This document shows, piece after piece, positions 16,685 through 26,350 of a stretch of 64,000 nt of DNA (positions are counted from its first letter, which is position 1; every line of letters begins with the position of its first letter). The notes under the pieces were generated by a model. It had not been told where the DNA came from. It saw only the letters and a list, made by a program, of their open reading frames with translations, and ran no database searches. The translations under genes and the position numbers were made by a program. Where the stretch lies: assembly GCF_028826155.1 (NCBI RefSeq), contig NZ_JAQGPN010000001.1, forward strand, positions 744,001 through 808,000, written 5' to 3'. Source of the stretch: Mesorhizobium shangrilense (GTDB taxonomy: Bacteria > Pseudomonadota > Alphaproteobacteria > Rhizobiales > Rhizobiaceae).

Positions 16685-18271
16685 CTACCAGCCCAACGCG
16701 AGGCCATCCTTGCGCGGGTCTGATCCGCCGATCAGGAAGCCGCTCTCGTGATCCACAGCGATGATCTGGCCGCCCCCGTGCGGGGAGGCCGCATCGCGGA
16801 CCTGGTGGCCGCGCGCAATCATCCCCTGCCGCACGGATTCGGAGATGCCGCTCTCTACTGCGAGAACGCCGTCCTTGTCCCAGAAGAGGCGCGGATGGTC
16901 GACCGCTTCCTGCGGGTCCATGGAGAAGTCAACCATGTTGGCAAGCACATGGGCATGCCCCATCGGCTGGAAGGCGCCGCCCATCACGCCGAAGGAAGCG
17001 GCAACGCGGCCGTCCTTCATCGCCATGGCCGGAATGATCGTGTGCATCGGTCGCTTGCCCGGGCCGAGCTCGTTCGGATGGCCGGGCTCCAGGGTGAAGC
17101 ACGCGCCGCGATTCTGGAGAGTGACCCCCGACCTGGGCGTCACCACGCGGGAGCCGAAACCGCTATAGACGGAGTTGATGAAGGATACGGCGCGGCGGTC
17201 ACGATCGACGACGGTCAGGTAGATGGTGTCGGCATCCGGAAGTTCGGGCAGCGCGACATCCGGGTTGTGGCGTCTGGGATCGATTCTTCCCGCCAGCGCA
17301 TCAAGATGGGCGTCGGAGAGGATTGCGGCCGGGGCAACCGTCATCGTCTCCGGGTCGCCTACAAGATGATCGCGCACGGCATAGGCCAGCCTGGCCGCCT
17401 CGATCTCGAGATGGTAGCGCTCGACGCTGTCAGGCGCGGCGGTCCGCACGCCGATGCGCTCCATCAGCCCGAGCAGGATGAGCGCTGTGATCCCCTGCCC
17501 GTTGGGCGGCATCTCGATGATGTCGTGGCCGCCATAGGAGAGCGAGATCGGATCGACCCAATCTGCCGTGACCTGCAGCAGATCCTGCTCGGAGAGGAAG
17601 CCGCCCTTTGCCTGGATCGTCGCGGCCATTTCGGCTGCGATCTCGCCTTCGTAAAAAGCCTTAGCTCCACCCCGCGCGACGATGCGCAAGGTGGATGCCA
17701 GCGCCGGCGCACGAAACCGCTCGCCGACCTTGGGCGCCCGGCCGTCCACCAGCAAGTGTCGCGATCCGCCTTCATCCCGGCTGAGATCGGCGACATAGCC
17801 CGGCCAGTCGCGCGCCACCCGCGGATGGATCGCAAAGCCGTCCTCCGCGTATCGGATCGCCGGCCGGAACAGGTCGTCGAAACCGCGCGTGCCGAACCGA
17901 TGGAGCAAGGTTTCCCACGCCTTGAGGGCGCCGGGCGCGGTGACGCCAAGGGCGCCGGTTTCCGGAACCTCGCGAAGGCCAAGGGCGCGATAGCGCTCGC
18001 CGCTTGCGGCAGCCGGCGCTCGGCCGGAGCCGTTCAGGGCGTGCACCGAGCCGTCGGGTTCGGCAACGATGGCGAGGCAGTCGCCGCCGATGCCGGTCAT
18101 GTGTGGCTCGACCACGCACAGGGTTGCGGATGCAGCGACGGCCGCGTCGGCGGCATTGCCGCCGCCCTTCAGGACGTCGAGCGCAACCGCGGTCGCCAAG
18201 GGATGCGAGGTCGCAGCCATGCCGTTCTCGGCATAGACGGCGGACCGTCCCGGTCTGTCGAATGCCCGCAT
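16685..18271 (-). CDS. Gamma-glutamyltransferase family protein
   Basis: GGTs are Ntn hydrolases that cleave themselves and then move or hydrolyse gamma-glutamyl groups from glutathione and analogues. The 528-residue product begins MAATSHPLATAVALDVL and GGGNAADAAVAASATL, typical of the family. The self-cleavage threonine should be that of DADTIYLTVVDRD; most relatives have DTTY or TTHY here. GGAFQPMGHAHVLANM and GGGQIIAVDHESG are further family motifs. There is no signal peptide, so it probably acts in the cytoplasm, unlike the periplasmic E. coli enzyme. It starts the ggt - cyclo-ligase - phosphoesterase series. Confidence 0.9.
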   Translation of the reverse strand: MRAFDRPGRSAVYAENGMAATSHPLATAVALDVLKGGGNAADAAVAASATLCVVEPHMTGIGGDCLAIVAEPDGSVHALNGSGRAPAAASGERYRALGLREVPETGALGVTAPGALKAWETLLHRFGTRGFDDLFRPAIRYAEDGFAIHPRVARDWPGYVADLSRDEGGSRHLLVDGRAPKVGERFRAPALASTLRIVARGGAKAFYEGEIAAEMAATIQAKGGFLSEQDLLQVTADWVDPISLSYGGHDIIEMPPNGQGITALILLGLMERIGVRTAAPDSVERYHLEIEAARLAYAVRDHLVGDPETMTVAPAAILSDAHLDALAGRIDPRRHNPDVALPELPDADTIYLTVVDRDRRAVSFINSVYSGFGSRVVTPRSGVTLQNRGACFTLEPGHPNELGPGKRPMHTIIPAMAMKDGRVAASFGVMGGAFQPMGHAHVLANMVDFSMDPQEAVDHPRLFWDKDGVLAVESGISESVRQGMIARGHQVRDAASPHGGGQIIAVDHESGFLIGGSDPRKDGLALGW

Positions 18272-18328
18272 CGCCCCTCCCGCGATTGCCGCAACTGCCG
18301 CACAGGTCCGCTGCGCGAGAACCTCTTC

Positions 18329-18727
18329 CTACCCGATGGTCACATCGCGTCCGGCCGAACGCAGTGATACCGAGAAGCCGGCCAGCAAGTCCACAAGCGT
18401 GATCACCATCAGCGTGAAAAAGACATGGTGGGCCGCGCCGCTCACCAGCAGGAATTCGACCAAATATGCCATGAAGACAAAGGTCGAGAGAAGGTGGTCT
18501 ACCACGGATGCGTTGGACGTCCGGGTGGATTTCACGATCTCGATGAAAAGCAGGATCAGCGCGAAGGCGATCAGCGCGTCGCCCAGCGTCATCGTCCACA
18601 TGCCGCCCGACATCATCGGCATGGAAAACAGCTCTTCGGCCCAGATCGAGCCGGATTCAACGGATAGCGCCAGGCCGATATTGTACAGGAGGAATGGTAC
18701 GATCAGCAGGGGAACTGCGCTCAGCAT
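18329..18727 (-). CDS. Hypothetical membrane protein of 132 residues
   Basis: I do not recognise a family with certainty. The product has four predicted membrane segments: LSAVPLLIVPFLLYNIGLAL at residues 2-21, then a segment at about 47-63, and two at about 80-95 and 98-116. The loop SVESGSIWAEELFSMPMMSG carries acidic and methionine residues. It lies upstream of ggt on the same strand with a 57-base gap. A convincing ribosome site precedes the ATG at 18727. Confidence 0.7.
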   Translation of the reverse strand: MLSAVPLLIVPFLLYNIGLALSVESGSIWAEELFSMPMMSGGMWTMTLGDALIAFALILLFIEIVKSTRTSNASVVDHLLSTFVFMAYLVEFLLVSGAAHHVFFTLMVITLVDLLAGFSVSLRSAGRDVTIG

Positions 18728-18809
18728 CGAGATCTCCGTCGTGGACGTCCTCTAGATGGGCATCCCGAACCGCCGTCAAGAGGCGGGCCTCGACCTTTAC
18801 AAATGAAAA

Positions 18810-18828
18810 GACCGGCGCGAGGCCGGTC
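18810..18828 (-). terminator. Rho-independent terminator of rpmF
   Basis: GACCGGC-CTCGC-GCCGGTC on the minus strand forms a perfect 7-base stem with a 5-base loop, followed by TTTTCATTT. It begins about 25 bases after the rpmF stop. Confidence 0.8.
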
Positions 18829-18852
18829 GTTTCAGTCGATGAGGAGAGCCGA

Positions 18853-19035
18853 TCAGCTTTCCTTCGGCTCAAGCACCTGGCGGCCGCGATACATGCCCGT
18901 CTTCAGGTCGATGTGGTGCGGACGGCGCATCTCGCCGGAATTCTTGTCTTCGACGTAGCTCGGAGCCTTCAGCGCGTCGGCCGAGCGGCGCATGCCGCGC
19001 TTCGACGGCGAGGTCTTTCTTTTGGGTACAGCCAT
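18853..19035 (-). CDS. rpmF: 50S ribosomal protein L32
   Basis: L32 is a small zinc-ribbon-type or zinc-free protein of the large ribosomal subunit. The 60-residue product starts [20 protein letters not shown], the standard L32 opening. It lacks the cysteine pairs of the zinc form and so is the zinc-independent type usual in alphaproteobacteria. It lies between mtgA (upstream, same strand) and a strong terminator. Confidence 0.97.
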   Translation of the reverse strand: MAVPKRKTSPSKRGMRRSADALKAPSYVEDKNSGEMRRPHHIDLKTGMYRGRQVLEPKES

Positions 19036-19176
19036 GTTGCGTTCCAGTCGGTCAAAAGCCCGGACCGCCCCACAAAAGGGCCGGCTGCCGGGCCGAGGTC
19101 TTCAATAAAGTGGCGTGCCTATACACGCTACGGCGTTGCTTGACCAGCATGGTCGGCGAAATTTTTCCGTGGACGA

Positions 19177-19929
19177 CTATTGGACGCACTGGACATAGGC
19201 GCCCGATCTGGCGGCAAGCCGCTCGACCCGTGCCGCCAGTCGCCGAAGATCTCGCGACGGGTTCGTCGGATCCCGCGCATATGGGTTGGGCAGCGTCACC
19301 GCCAGCAGGGCGGCCTGGCGGCGGGTCAGGTCCTTCGCCGACTTCTTGAAATGATGCTGTGCGGCTGCCTCGATGCCGTAGACGCCCGGGCCCCATTCGG
19401 CGATGTTCAGATAGATCTCGATGATGCGCCGTTTGGGCATGACGAGATCGAAGTAGACGGCGCCCGGCAGTTCGATCATTTTCCTGACTGCGCCGAGCGG
19501 CCGATGCCACAGGTAGAGGTTCTTGACCGTCTGCATGGTAATGGTCGAGGCGCCGCGGATCGGCCTCCCTGCCAGCAGGTCGTTGACCTCGGCCCTGAGC
19601 TCTCCCCAATCGACGCCCTTGTGGGAGCAGAACTGGCCGTCCTCCGACATGATCACCGAATGCACCATCACCGGGGCGATGTCGTCGAGCGGCACCCAGC
19701 GGCGGTCATAACCCTTGAGGGTGACGAGATCGGCCAGCATGAAGGTCGACACCGGGTGGACGAAGGATGGCAGGTAGAGAATCGTCAGCACGACGGGCAC
19801 AGCGGCGACCGCGACGGCGATCGCCATCAAACGCCGGGACCAGGAACGCAGCCAGTTGCGTCTTACGCCCTTGCGCGCGCCCATCCCCGCCGGATTCCTG
19901 ATCTCCGCTTCGATCGTCGGTTCGGTCAA
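19177..19929 (-). CDS. mtgA: Monofunctional biosynthetic peptidoglycan transglycosylase MtgA
   Basis: MtgA is a family 51 glycosyltransferase that polymerises lipid II into glycan strands without a transpeptidase domain. The 250-residue product has one membrane anchor at about residues 34-53 and the five GT51 motifs: motif 1 [14 protein letters not shown] (catalytic Glu), motif 2 [16 protein letters not shown], motif 3 [15 protein letters not shown], and later [14 protein letters not shown]. The GASTITMQ core is diagnostic. It is upstream of rpmF on the same strand with a 141-base gap. Confidence 0.94.
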   Translation of the reverse strand: MTEPTIEAEIRNPAGMGARKGVRRNWLRSWSRRLMAIAVAVAAVPVVLTILYLPSFVHPVSTFMLADLVTLKGYDRRWVPLDDIAPVMVHSVIMSEDGQFCSHKGVDWGELRAEVNDLLAGRPIRGASTITMQTVKNLYLWHRPLGAVRKMIELPGAVYFDLVMPKRRIIEIYLNIAEWGPGVYGIEAAAQHHFKKSAKDLTRRQAALLAVTLPNPYARDPTNPSRDLRRLAARVERLAARSGAYVQCVQ

Positions 19930-20010
19930 TGCCCGGTCCCGTGTTCAAGCTCGGCATAAAGGCAGCCGCTCGCTTGCGCAACGCCTGACTGTCCGCTACC
20001 GCTGCCGGCC

Positions 20011-20928
20011 ATGAGTGAAATGGCGGAAAACGGCTTCGAGAAGGCCTTGGCGGCGCATGCAGAAGCGGTCGAGAGATTTCTGGACCGCGCGCTGGACGAG
20101 CGGCCGCGCTCAGGCGAGATCGCGCGGCCGACGCGCCTTCTGGCGGCGATGCGCCATGGCGTCCTGAACGGCGGCAAGCGGTTGCGCCCTCTCCTCGTCA
20201 TGGAAAGCGCCGCGCTCTTGCGGGGAGACAAGTCGGCAGCCCTGAGGGTCGCAGGCGCGCTGGAATGCGTCCACTGCTATTCGCTGATCCATGACGACCT
20301 GCCGGCGATGGACGACGACGACCTGAGGCGCGGTCAGCCGACCGTGCACAAGGCCTTTGACGAAGCCACTGCAATCCTGGCCGGTGACAGCCTGCTCACC
20401 TATGCATTCGAACTGATCGCGGACGACGAAACGCTGATCCCGATGGAACGCAAGGCCGCGCTCGTGCTCGGTCTGGCGCGCGCCGCCGGCATTGGCGGAA
20501 TGGCGGGGGGCCAGGCCCTGGACCTCGAAGCGGAGACAGTCAAGCCGGACGAAGCGGGCATCATCCGGCTGCAGGCCATGAAGACCGGCGCGCTGTTTCG
20601 CTACGCCTGCGAGGCGGGCGCCATCGTGGCTGGAGCGGCGGCGGCGGACCGCGAGGCATTGGCGGAGTTCGGATCCGCTCTGGGGCTGGCCTTCCAACTG
20701 GCCGACGACCTGCTGGACCTGACCGCCAGCCCGGAAACCATGGGCAAGGCGACGGGCAAGGACGCGACTGCAGGAAAGGCAACGCTGGTAGCGCTCCACG
20801 GCGCCGATTGGGCGCGCGCGCAGCTCAACGGACTGGTGGCCCAAGCGGAATCATTGCTGGAGCCGTTCGGCGCACGAGCCGCAGCCTTGCGGTCGGCCGC
20901 ACGCTTCGTGGTGGACAGGCGACACTGA
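20011..20928 (+). CDS. Polyprenyl diphosphate synthase (probable farnesyl/geranylgeranyl type)
   Basis: The enzyme condenses isopentenyl diphosphate with allylic diphosphates, supplying farnesyl diphosphate for ubiquinone, undecaprenyl carriers and haem A. The 305-residue product has the first aspartate-rich motif LIHDDLPAMDDDDLRRG and the second LAFQLADDLLDLT, and NGGKRLRPLLV near residues 52-62. The length fits the IspA class. Chain length cannot be set from motif alone. It is divergent from mtgA with an 81-base gap. A similar isoprenoid gene, ispG, lies 4 kb away. Confidence 0.9.
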   Translation: MSEMAENGFEKALAAHAEAVERFLDRALDERPRSGEIARPTRLLAAMRHGVLNGGKRLRPLLVMESAALLRGDKSAALRVAGALECVHCYSLIHDDLPAMDDDDLRRGQPTVHKAFDEATAILAGDSLLTYAFELIADDETLIPMERKAALVLGLARAAGIGGMAGGQALDLEAETVKPDEAGIIRLQAMKTGALFRYACEAGAIVAGAAAADREALAEFGSALGLAFQLADDLLDLTASPETMGKATGKDATAGKATLVALHGADWARAQLNGLVAQAESLLEPFGARAAALRSAARFVVDRRH

Positions 20929-21030
20929 CCGGCCGCCCGAAGCGAGTTGTTCCGCGAATCACGGCTACGAAATATTAATTCTAATCCCACTTAATCTGCG
21001 GCCATCGAACATGCGCGTAACAGGTGCGGG

Positions 21031-23367
21031 GTGGTGCGCGTGCAGGCCTATTCGCCATTCATCGGTTCTATTCGACGTCGCTATCTCACCGGCCTGCTGA
21101 TCTTTGCGCTTGCTTCCGGCTGCGTGATGTACGCGCTCAACCGGATCAACAATTTCCGCCACGACATAGACCGGCTGTCCGGCGGCATCTCGACGCTCGT
21201 GCGGGACCTGAAGAGCGCCACCAACTTCGCCGAGCAGGCGGTGGCGAACTGGCGGCCGGACACGCGCGACGCGCTGGTAAGCGCGGCCTGGGGCCATGTC
21301 GAGCGCCTCAATACGAGCATGGGCATCCTGAGTGCGCGGGTGGAGGCGATGCGCCCGCGGCTCTCCGAAAGGACCAATGACGAGCTGGATTCCGCCTCGA
21401 TCAATGGCGACCTGCTTTGGTCGGCCCGCGATATGGTCCGCAACCTCAAGCGGCTGGCGTCGGCGGACGCGGCCGACGAATGGATCTTCCGGGAGATCAG
21501 CAACCAGAACGAGCTGTTCGCACTGCCGATGCTGTTGCGCGCCCGCGCCGCCATGGAGAACGAGCGGCGTCTTGCCGACAGGGGCAACGACAGGCTGCTC
21601 TTGTGGGGCAGCGCGCTGCTGATCAGTGTGCTCGCCTTCTGCGCCGTGATGGTGTTCCGTCCGATGGAGCGTGCGATCCGCCGCGCCTTCCAGCAGTCCG
21701 AAGAGTCGCTTGCGCGCGCCGAAGCGGCAGACCGCGCAAAGTCCGAGTTCCTGGCCAATATGAGCCACGAGATCCGTACGCCCATGAACGGCGTCCTGGG
21801 CATGGCGGAACTCTTGGCGAATACCGAGCTGACGACGCGCCAAAAAACCTTCACCGACGTCATCGTGAAGTCCGGCAACTCGTTGCTGACGATCATCAAC
21901 GACATCCTGGACTTCTCCAAGATCAACGCCGGACAGCTGACCCTCGATCCAGCGCCGTTCCGCCTGGCCGAGGCGGTTGAGGATGTCGCTTCGCTGATCT
22001 CGACCCGCGTCGCCGAGAAGAACCTGGAATTGGTCGTCCGCGTCGACCCGCATCTTCCGCGTTTCGTCGTCGGCGACGTGGGACGGTTCCGCCAGATCGT
22101 CACGAACCTGCTCGGCAACGCCGTCAAGTTCACCGAAAAAGGGCATGTGCTGATCGACGTCACCGGCGTCGCGGCCGACGGAAAAACTGCGCTCAGAGTG
22201 CGCGTGGAGGACACCGGCATCGGCATTCCTCCCGACAAGGTTCAGGGCGTCTTCGAGAAATTCGCCCAGGTGGACAGCAGCTCGACGCGCCGTCACGAAG
22301 GGACTGGTCTCGGCCTTGCCATTGCCGCCCGACTGGTCGACCTGATGGGCGGCAAGATCGGCGTGGAGAGCGAGATCGGCCGCGGTTCGGTCTTCTGGTT
22401 CACCGTGGAACTTCCCATCCATGAAACGATCGAAGACGTCGCGCCGGTCCCGCTGGACGTGAGTGGCGCCCGCGTGCTGGTGATCGACGACAATCCCGTG
22501 AACCGTGACATCCTGATCGAGCAGTTGAAGAGCTGGGGCTTCGATTGCGCGGCGGCGGAAAGCGGCGCCATGGGCATCGCGTTCCTCAACCGAGCCTACC
22601 AGATGGGCGTCCAGGTCGACTGCGTCGTTCTCGACTACCAGATGCCGGGCATGAACGGAGCCGACGTCGCCAAGGCCATGTGCTCCGACGACAGGACCGC
22701 CGCCATTCCCATCATTCTGCTCAGTTCCGTCGACCAGATGGATTTCAGCCGGCTCGTGCTCGACTACAGCATCGCCGCGCAACTGACCAAGCCGGCGCGA
22801 TCGTCCGTCCTGCTGGCGGCGGTCGTTTCCGCCATCCAGAAGGCGCGGTCGAAGAGGGTGGCCGTACAGCACGTCCACGAACCCGCGATCTTGTCGATGC
22901 TGCAGCCGCCGGCGGCTGCTCGCGTACCGACCGCGCCGCACGTTGCACCGGCGGCACCGGCAAAGACGGCCGGGGGCGCGGATATCCTGATCGCCGAAGA
23001 CAATGATGTGAACCAGCTCGTCTTCGCACAGATCCTGAATGGGCTTGGCCATACGCATCGTATCGCCGCAAATGGCCGCACGGCCTTCGAGATGTTCCGG
23101 GCCCAACGCCCCAAGCTCGTCCTCATGGACGTGTCCATGCCCGAGATGAACGGCTACGAGGCGACGCGCGCCATTCGCGCCTATGAAAGCCGGCTGGGAT
23201 GGCACACGCCGATCATCGGCGTGACGGCGCACGCCTTGAAGGGCGACAGAGAGAAATGCATCGAAGCCGGCATGGACGACTATATGTCCAAGCCCATTTC
23301 GCCGGATCGACTGAGCGCCAAGATAAGCGCCTGGATGACCGATGGCGTGGTCGCCAAGTCGGCCTGA
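21031..23367 (+). CDS. Membrane hybrid histidine kinase with two receiver domains
   Basis: This 778-residue protein is a sensor kinase of unknown signal. It has two membrane segments (residues about 18-36 and 189-209) that flank a periplasmic domain of about 150 residues. A HisKA domain follows with His246 in ANMSHEIRTPMNG, then an HATPase domain with the N, G1 and G2 boxes (LLGNAVKFT, VEDTGIGIP, GTGLGLAI). Receiver 1 has Asp535 in VVLDYQMPGMNG, and receiver 2 has Asp700 in LVLMDVSMPEMNG. An alanine/proline-rich linker joins the receivers. There is no HAMP, PAS or Hpt domain, so phosphate likely passes to a separate Hpt protein. The start is GTG at 21031. No cognate regulator is adjacent. Confidence 0.93.
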   Translation: MVRVQAYSPFIGSIRRRYLTGLLIFALASGCVMYALNRINNFRHDIDRLSGGISTLVRDLKSATNFAEQAVANWRPDTRDALVSAAWGHVERLNTSMGILSARVEAMRPRLSERTNDELDSASINGDLLWSARDMVRNLKRLASADAADEWIFREISNQNELFALPMLLRARAAMENERRLADRGNDRLLLWGSALLISVLAFCAVMVFRPMERAIRRAFQQSEESLARAEAADRAKSEFLANMSHEIRTPMNGVLGMAELLANTELTTRQKTFTDVIVKSGNSLLTIINDILDFSKINAGQLTLDPAPFRLAEAVEDVASLISTRVAEKNLELVVRVDPHLPRFVVGDVGRFRQIVTNLLGNAVKFTEKGHVLIDVTGVAADGKTALRVRVEDTGIGIPPDKVQGVFEKFAQVDSSSTRRHEGTGLGLAIAARLVDLMGGKIGVESEIGRGSVFWFTVELPIHETIEDVAPVPLDVSGARVLVIDDNPVNRDILIEQLKSWGFDCAAAESGAMGIAFLNRAYQMGVQVDCVVLDYQMPGMNGADVAKAMCSDDRTAAIPIILLSSVDQMDFSRLVLDYSIAAQLTKPARSSVLLAAVVSAIQKARSKRVAVQHVHEPAILSMLQPPAAARVPTAPHVAPAAPAKTAGGADILIAEDNDVNQLVFAQILNGLGHTHRIAANGRTAFEMFRAQRPKLVLMDVSMPEMNGYEATRAIRAYESRLGWHTPIIGVTAHALKGDREKCIEAGMDDYMSKPISPDRLSAKISAWMTDGVVAKSA

Positions 23368-23395
23368 CGCCATGCGGCGAACGCGATGCGCGGCG

Positions 23396-24241
23396 TCAGC
23401 GGTTGCGGACGACGATGCAGGCGCCGCCTGCGCCACGTAGCTGCTGGCAGATGATGTCGGCGTTGGCGCGGTTGTCGACGCCGATGCGCACGGCATAGAT
23501 GCCGCGCCGTCCTATCGGCGTCCGCACACGGCTGACGACCGGCTCGTATTCGCTCAGAAGGGCAGGGAACCGCCCGCGGATGCGGCTCCACTGCCGGATC
23601 GCGGCGGCGCGACGGAAATTGCCGGCCACCTGGACGCCCCACGGCTTGACGTTTATGCGGGCCATCGGAATGGTCGCAGCCATGATGACGGGGAGCTTGC
23701 GGCAGGCCTCGCGGAACGAAAGCTTCCTGTCGAGCGGCTGCACGTTGCCGGCATAGGAAGCGGTCGAAAAGCTGTCGGCGGGCTCGCCCATGATGTCGAG
23801 CACGTAATCCTCGGTCTCGAGCGGCAGAAAGCCGCCGCTGGTCAACCAGCGGGAGACGCGCGCTTCTCCCGCGTTGTAGGCGGCTGCGGCCAAACCGAGA
23901 TTGCCGAAGTTCGTTTTCAGCTCGCCGAGATAGCGGGCCGACGCCGGAATCGCCTGCTCGACATCGAACGAGTCGGCCAGTCCGCGCATCCTGGCGGTGC
24001 CCGGCATGAATTGCGCGATGCCCTCCGCGCCGACGGGACTGACGGCTTCAGGATCGAACCGGCTCTCCTTCCAGATGAGACGGGCGAAAAAATCGCTGGG
24101 CAGCCGGTTGGCGTCGGCATGCGTCTCGATCAGGTGGCAGATGCGGCCGATCGTGACGGGTCTGGGCTGCGCGCTCGGCGGGTCCGCCTGCGCGGGCAGG
24201 GCAAGCAGGCAGGCGATGCCGGCTGCCAGCGTCGCCCGCAT
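23396..24241 (-). CDS. Secreted lytic transglycosylase with C-terminal SPOR-like domain
   Basis: The 281-residue product has a signal peptide (residues 1-20, ending in a LPAQA-type cleavage site). An SLT domain of family 23 follows, with catalytic Glu in IWKESRFDPEAVSPVGAEG, then GIAQFMPGTA and AAAYNAGEARVSRWL. The C-terminal 75 residues resemble a SPOR repeat (WGVQVAGNFRRAAA, then VRIGVDNRANADIICQQL), which binds glycan chains stripped of stem peptides at division sites. Together they suggest peptidoglycan turnover at septa. It begins five bases after the ispG stop and is probably co-transcribed with it. The same pairing occurs in some rhizobia. Confidence 0.88.
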   Translation of the reverse strand: MRATLAAGIACLLALPAQADPPSAQPRPVTIGRICHLIETHADANRLPSDFFARLIWKESRFDPEAVSPVGAEGIAQFMPGTARMRGLADSFDVEQAIPASARYLGELKTNFGNLGLAAAAYNAGEARVSRWLTSGGFLPLETEDYVLDIMGEPADSFSTASYAGNVQPLDRKLSFREACRKLPVIMAATIPMARINVKPWGVQVAGNFRRAAAIRQWSRIRGRFPALLSEYEPVVSRVRTPIGRRGIYAVRIGVDNRANADIICQQLRGAGGACIVVRNR

Positions 24242-24246
24242 CACGG

Positions 24247-25497
24247 CTATTCCGCCGCCGCCCTGCCGCGGCCGAAGCGCTGCTCGATGTAGTCCGCGAC
24301 CATCTTCTGGAAATCCTCGGCGATCGACGGCCCGCGCAGGGTGGCCGCCTTCTGGCCGTCGATGAAGACGGGCGCGGTCGGCATCTCGCCGGTGCCGGGG
24401 AGCGAAATGCCGATGTCGGCATGCTTCGATTCGCCCGGCCCGTTGACGATGCAGCCCATGACAGCGACCTTGAGCTCTTCCACGCCGGGGTACTGCTCAC
24501 GCCAGACCGGCATGTTGACGCGGATATCCTCCTGGATCTTCTGGGCCAGTTCCTGGAACACGGTCGAGGTCGTGCGCCCGCAGCCGGGGCAGGCCGCGAC
24601 GATCGGCACGAACTGCCGGAAGCCCATTGTCTGCAGGAGTTCCTGCGCCACCTGCACCTCGCGCGTGCGGTCGCCGCGCGGCTCAGGCGTCAGCGAAATT
24701 CGGATGGTGTCGCCGATGCCCTGCTGCAGCAGGATGCCCATCGCGGCGGACGATGCGACGATGCCCTTCGAGCCCATGCCGGCCTCGGTAAGGCCGAGGT
24801 GGAGGGCGTGGTCCGAGCGTTGGGCAAGCATGGTGTAAACCGAGATGAGGTCCTGCACCTGGCTCACCTTGGCCGACAGGATGATCTTTTCGCGCGGCAG
24901 CCCGATCTTCTCGGCCGCCTCGGCGGACAGCAACGCCGACTGCACGATCGCCTCGCGCATCACCTGCTCGGCGGTCAGGGGCGATCCCTCAGCCTGATTC
25001 TTGTCCATCAGGCTGGTCAGCAGCGCCTGGTCGAGCGAGCCCCAGTTGACGCCGATGCGCACCGGCTTGTCGTACTTGATCGCCATCTCGACGATGGCGG
25101 CGAACTGCTTGTCCTTCTTGTCCTTGAAGCCGACATTGCCGGGATTGATGCGGTATTTTGCGAGCGCCTCGGCGCAGGCCGGGTGGTCCGCCAGCAGGCG
25201 ATGGCCGATATAGTGGAAATCGCCGACCAGCGGCACGTCGACGCCAAGCCGGTCGAGCCGCTCGCGGATTGCGGGGACGGCCGCCGCGCTCTCGTCGCGG
25301 TCTACCGTGATGCGGACGATCTCCGAGCCGGCGCGATGAAGCGCTGCGACCTGCGCAACCGTCTCGTCAATATCGGCGGTGTCGGTGTTCGTCATCGACT
25401 GGACGACGACCGGCGCGTCACCGCCGACGATCACGCCGCCGACATCGACAGGCACCGAGCGCCTGCGGGGAAAGGGTGAGGAGAAATATCCGGTCAT
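24247..25497 (-). CDS. ispG: 4-hydroxy-3-methylbut-2-enyl diphosphate synthase IspG (GcpE)
   Basis: IspG is a [4Fe-4S] enzyme of the methylerythritol phosphate pathway that turns the cyclodiphosphate MEcPP into HMBPP. The 416-residue product has the N-terminal TIM-barrel region ([20 protein letters not shown]) and the cluster-binding C-terminal domain with CPGCGRTT and [18 protein letters not shown]. Cysteines of both motifs and a glutamate in the latter fit the cluster ligands. ATG at 25497 is chosen because an in-frame upstream region up to 25560 lacks family similarity. The SLT gene follows five bases after. Confidence 0.95.
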   Translation of the reverse strand: MTGYFSSPFPRRRSVPVDVGGVIVGGDAPVVVQSMTNTDTADIDETVAQVAALHRAGSEIVRITVDRDESAAAVPAIRERLDRLGVDVPLVGDFHYIGHRLLADHPACAEALAKYRINPGNVGFKDKKDKQFAAIVEMAIKYDKPVRIGVNWGSLDQALLTSLMDKNQAEGSPLTAEQVMREAIVQSALLSAEAAEKIGLPREKIILSAKVSQVQDLISVYTMLAQRSDHALHLGLTEAGMGSKGIVASSAAMGILLQQGIGDTIRISLTPEPRGDRTREVQVAQELLQTMGFRQFVPIVAACPGCGRTTSTVFQELAQKIQEDIRVNMPVWREQYPGVEELKVAVMGCIVNGPGESKHADIGISLPGTGEMPTAPVFIDGQKAATLRGPSIAEDFQKMVADYIEQRFGRGRAAAE

Positions 25498-25609
25498 GCC
25501 GGTCGTCCAGTTTGACGGAAATGATGGCTTTGAGGTGGCTGAGCGCGCACGCCTTGTCAATGGGCGCGATGGTCACGCCACGACGAGGAGCCCCGCCGGA
25601 CCGCCACGG

Positions 25610-26215
25610 TCAGGGCTTGATGGCCAGTTCGATGACACGGACGAGCTGGCCGACCGCATTGCGTTGCCTTTCCATGTCCGGCGCGCGCATCTTCATGCCT
25701 TCCAGGCCGTCGACCAGAAATTCCGCCAGCATTTCGGCGCACAGGCCGCGTTCCTTCAGGACCACATGCGTGCGTCGCGTCTCAGCGGTGATCGCGTCGC
25801 AGAAGAGCTGCGCCAGCGCCTTCTTCCAGGTCTCGACCAGATCTCCGGCGAGCTGGCCCTTCAGGTCGAGCAGCTCGGCGCCGTGCGGCGATGTCTCGAT
25901 AGGGCACATCATGTCGATCATCTTGAATTCGATCGCGGAAGCCAGACGCTCGCCGAGCGTGCCCGGCCCCGCCAGCACTTCGGCGATATGGCGCGTGCAC
26001 TGCTCGAACATGCGACCGGCGATGGCCCGGTAGATGTCCGCCTTGTTCCGGAAGAGCAGGTAGAGCGCCGGCCGCGACATCTCCGCCGCGCGTGCGATGT
26101 CATCCATCGTGGTGCGATGATAGCCGTAGGCCAACACCACCTTCATCGCGCCGTCGAGCACGCGCGTGCGCTTTGCCTCCTCGACCGACCCCGTCTCCAA
26201 AGCGTCAGCAGTCAA
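25610..26215 (-). CDS. TetR-family transcriptional regulator
   Basis: The 201-residue protein has the TetR N-terminal helix-turn-helix at about residues 19-66 (GYHRTTMDDIARAAEMSRPALYLLF, shown in parts as GYHRTTMDDIARAA and EMSRPALYLLF). The C-terminal ligand domain is of unknown specificity. It is divergent from a two-subunit molybdenum hydroxylase operon with a symmetric operator between, so control of that operon is likely. The best start is a TTG at 26215; no ATG in a good position precedes the conserved region. It ends about 113 bases after the ispG start. Confidence 0.85.
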   Translation of the reverse strand: MTADALETGSVEEAKRTRVLDGAMKVVLAYGYHRTTMDDIARAAEMSRPALYLLFRNKADIYRAIAGRMFEQCTRHIAEVLAGPGTLGERLASAIEFKMIDMMCPIETSPHGAELLDLKGQLAGDLVETWKKALAQLFCDAITAETRRTHVVLKERGLCAEMLAEFLVDGLEGMKMRAPDMERQRNAVGQLVRVIELAIKP

Positions 26216-26278
26216 TTCGCGCCATTCTCCCGGGCAACGGTCCGCACACGGAGCGTCAAGCTCCTCGATACAGCACTG

Positions 26279-26309
26279 TTGACAAAAAGACAGAAAATGT
26301 CAATGTGTC
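26279..26309. promoter_or_regulatory. Symmetric operator for the TetR regulator
   Basis: GACA at 26281-26284 and 26289-26292 is mirrored by TGTC at 26298-26301 and 26306-26309, with equal 4-base spacing on both sides of a GAAAA centre. The outer TTGACA (26279-26284) and TGTCAA (26298-26303) form a second inverted pair. The site is 42 bases before the IorA start and lies in the divergent gap. Confidence 0.65.
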
Positions 26310-26350
26310 AGAACCTGTCGTCCGGTCCCGGGCGTCGATGAGGGTATCCC

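Noticed and set aside
20965..23496. Long minus-strand open frame opposite the hybrid histidine kinase
   Set aside because: It lies antisense to a gene with intact HisKA, HATPase and receiver domains; composition is antisense-like.
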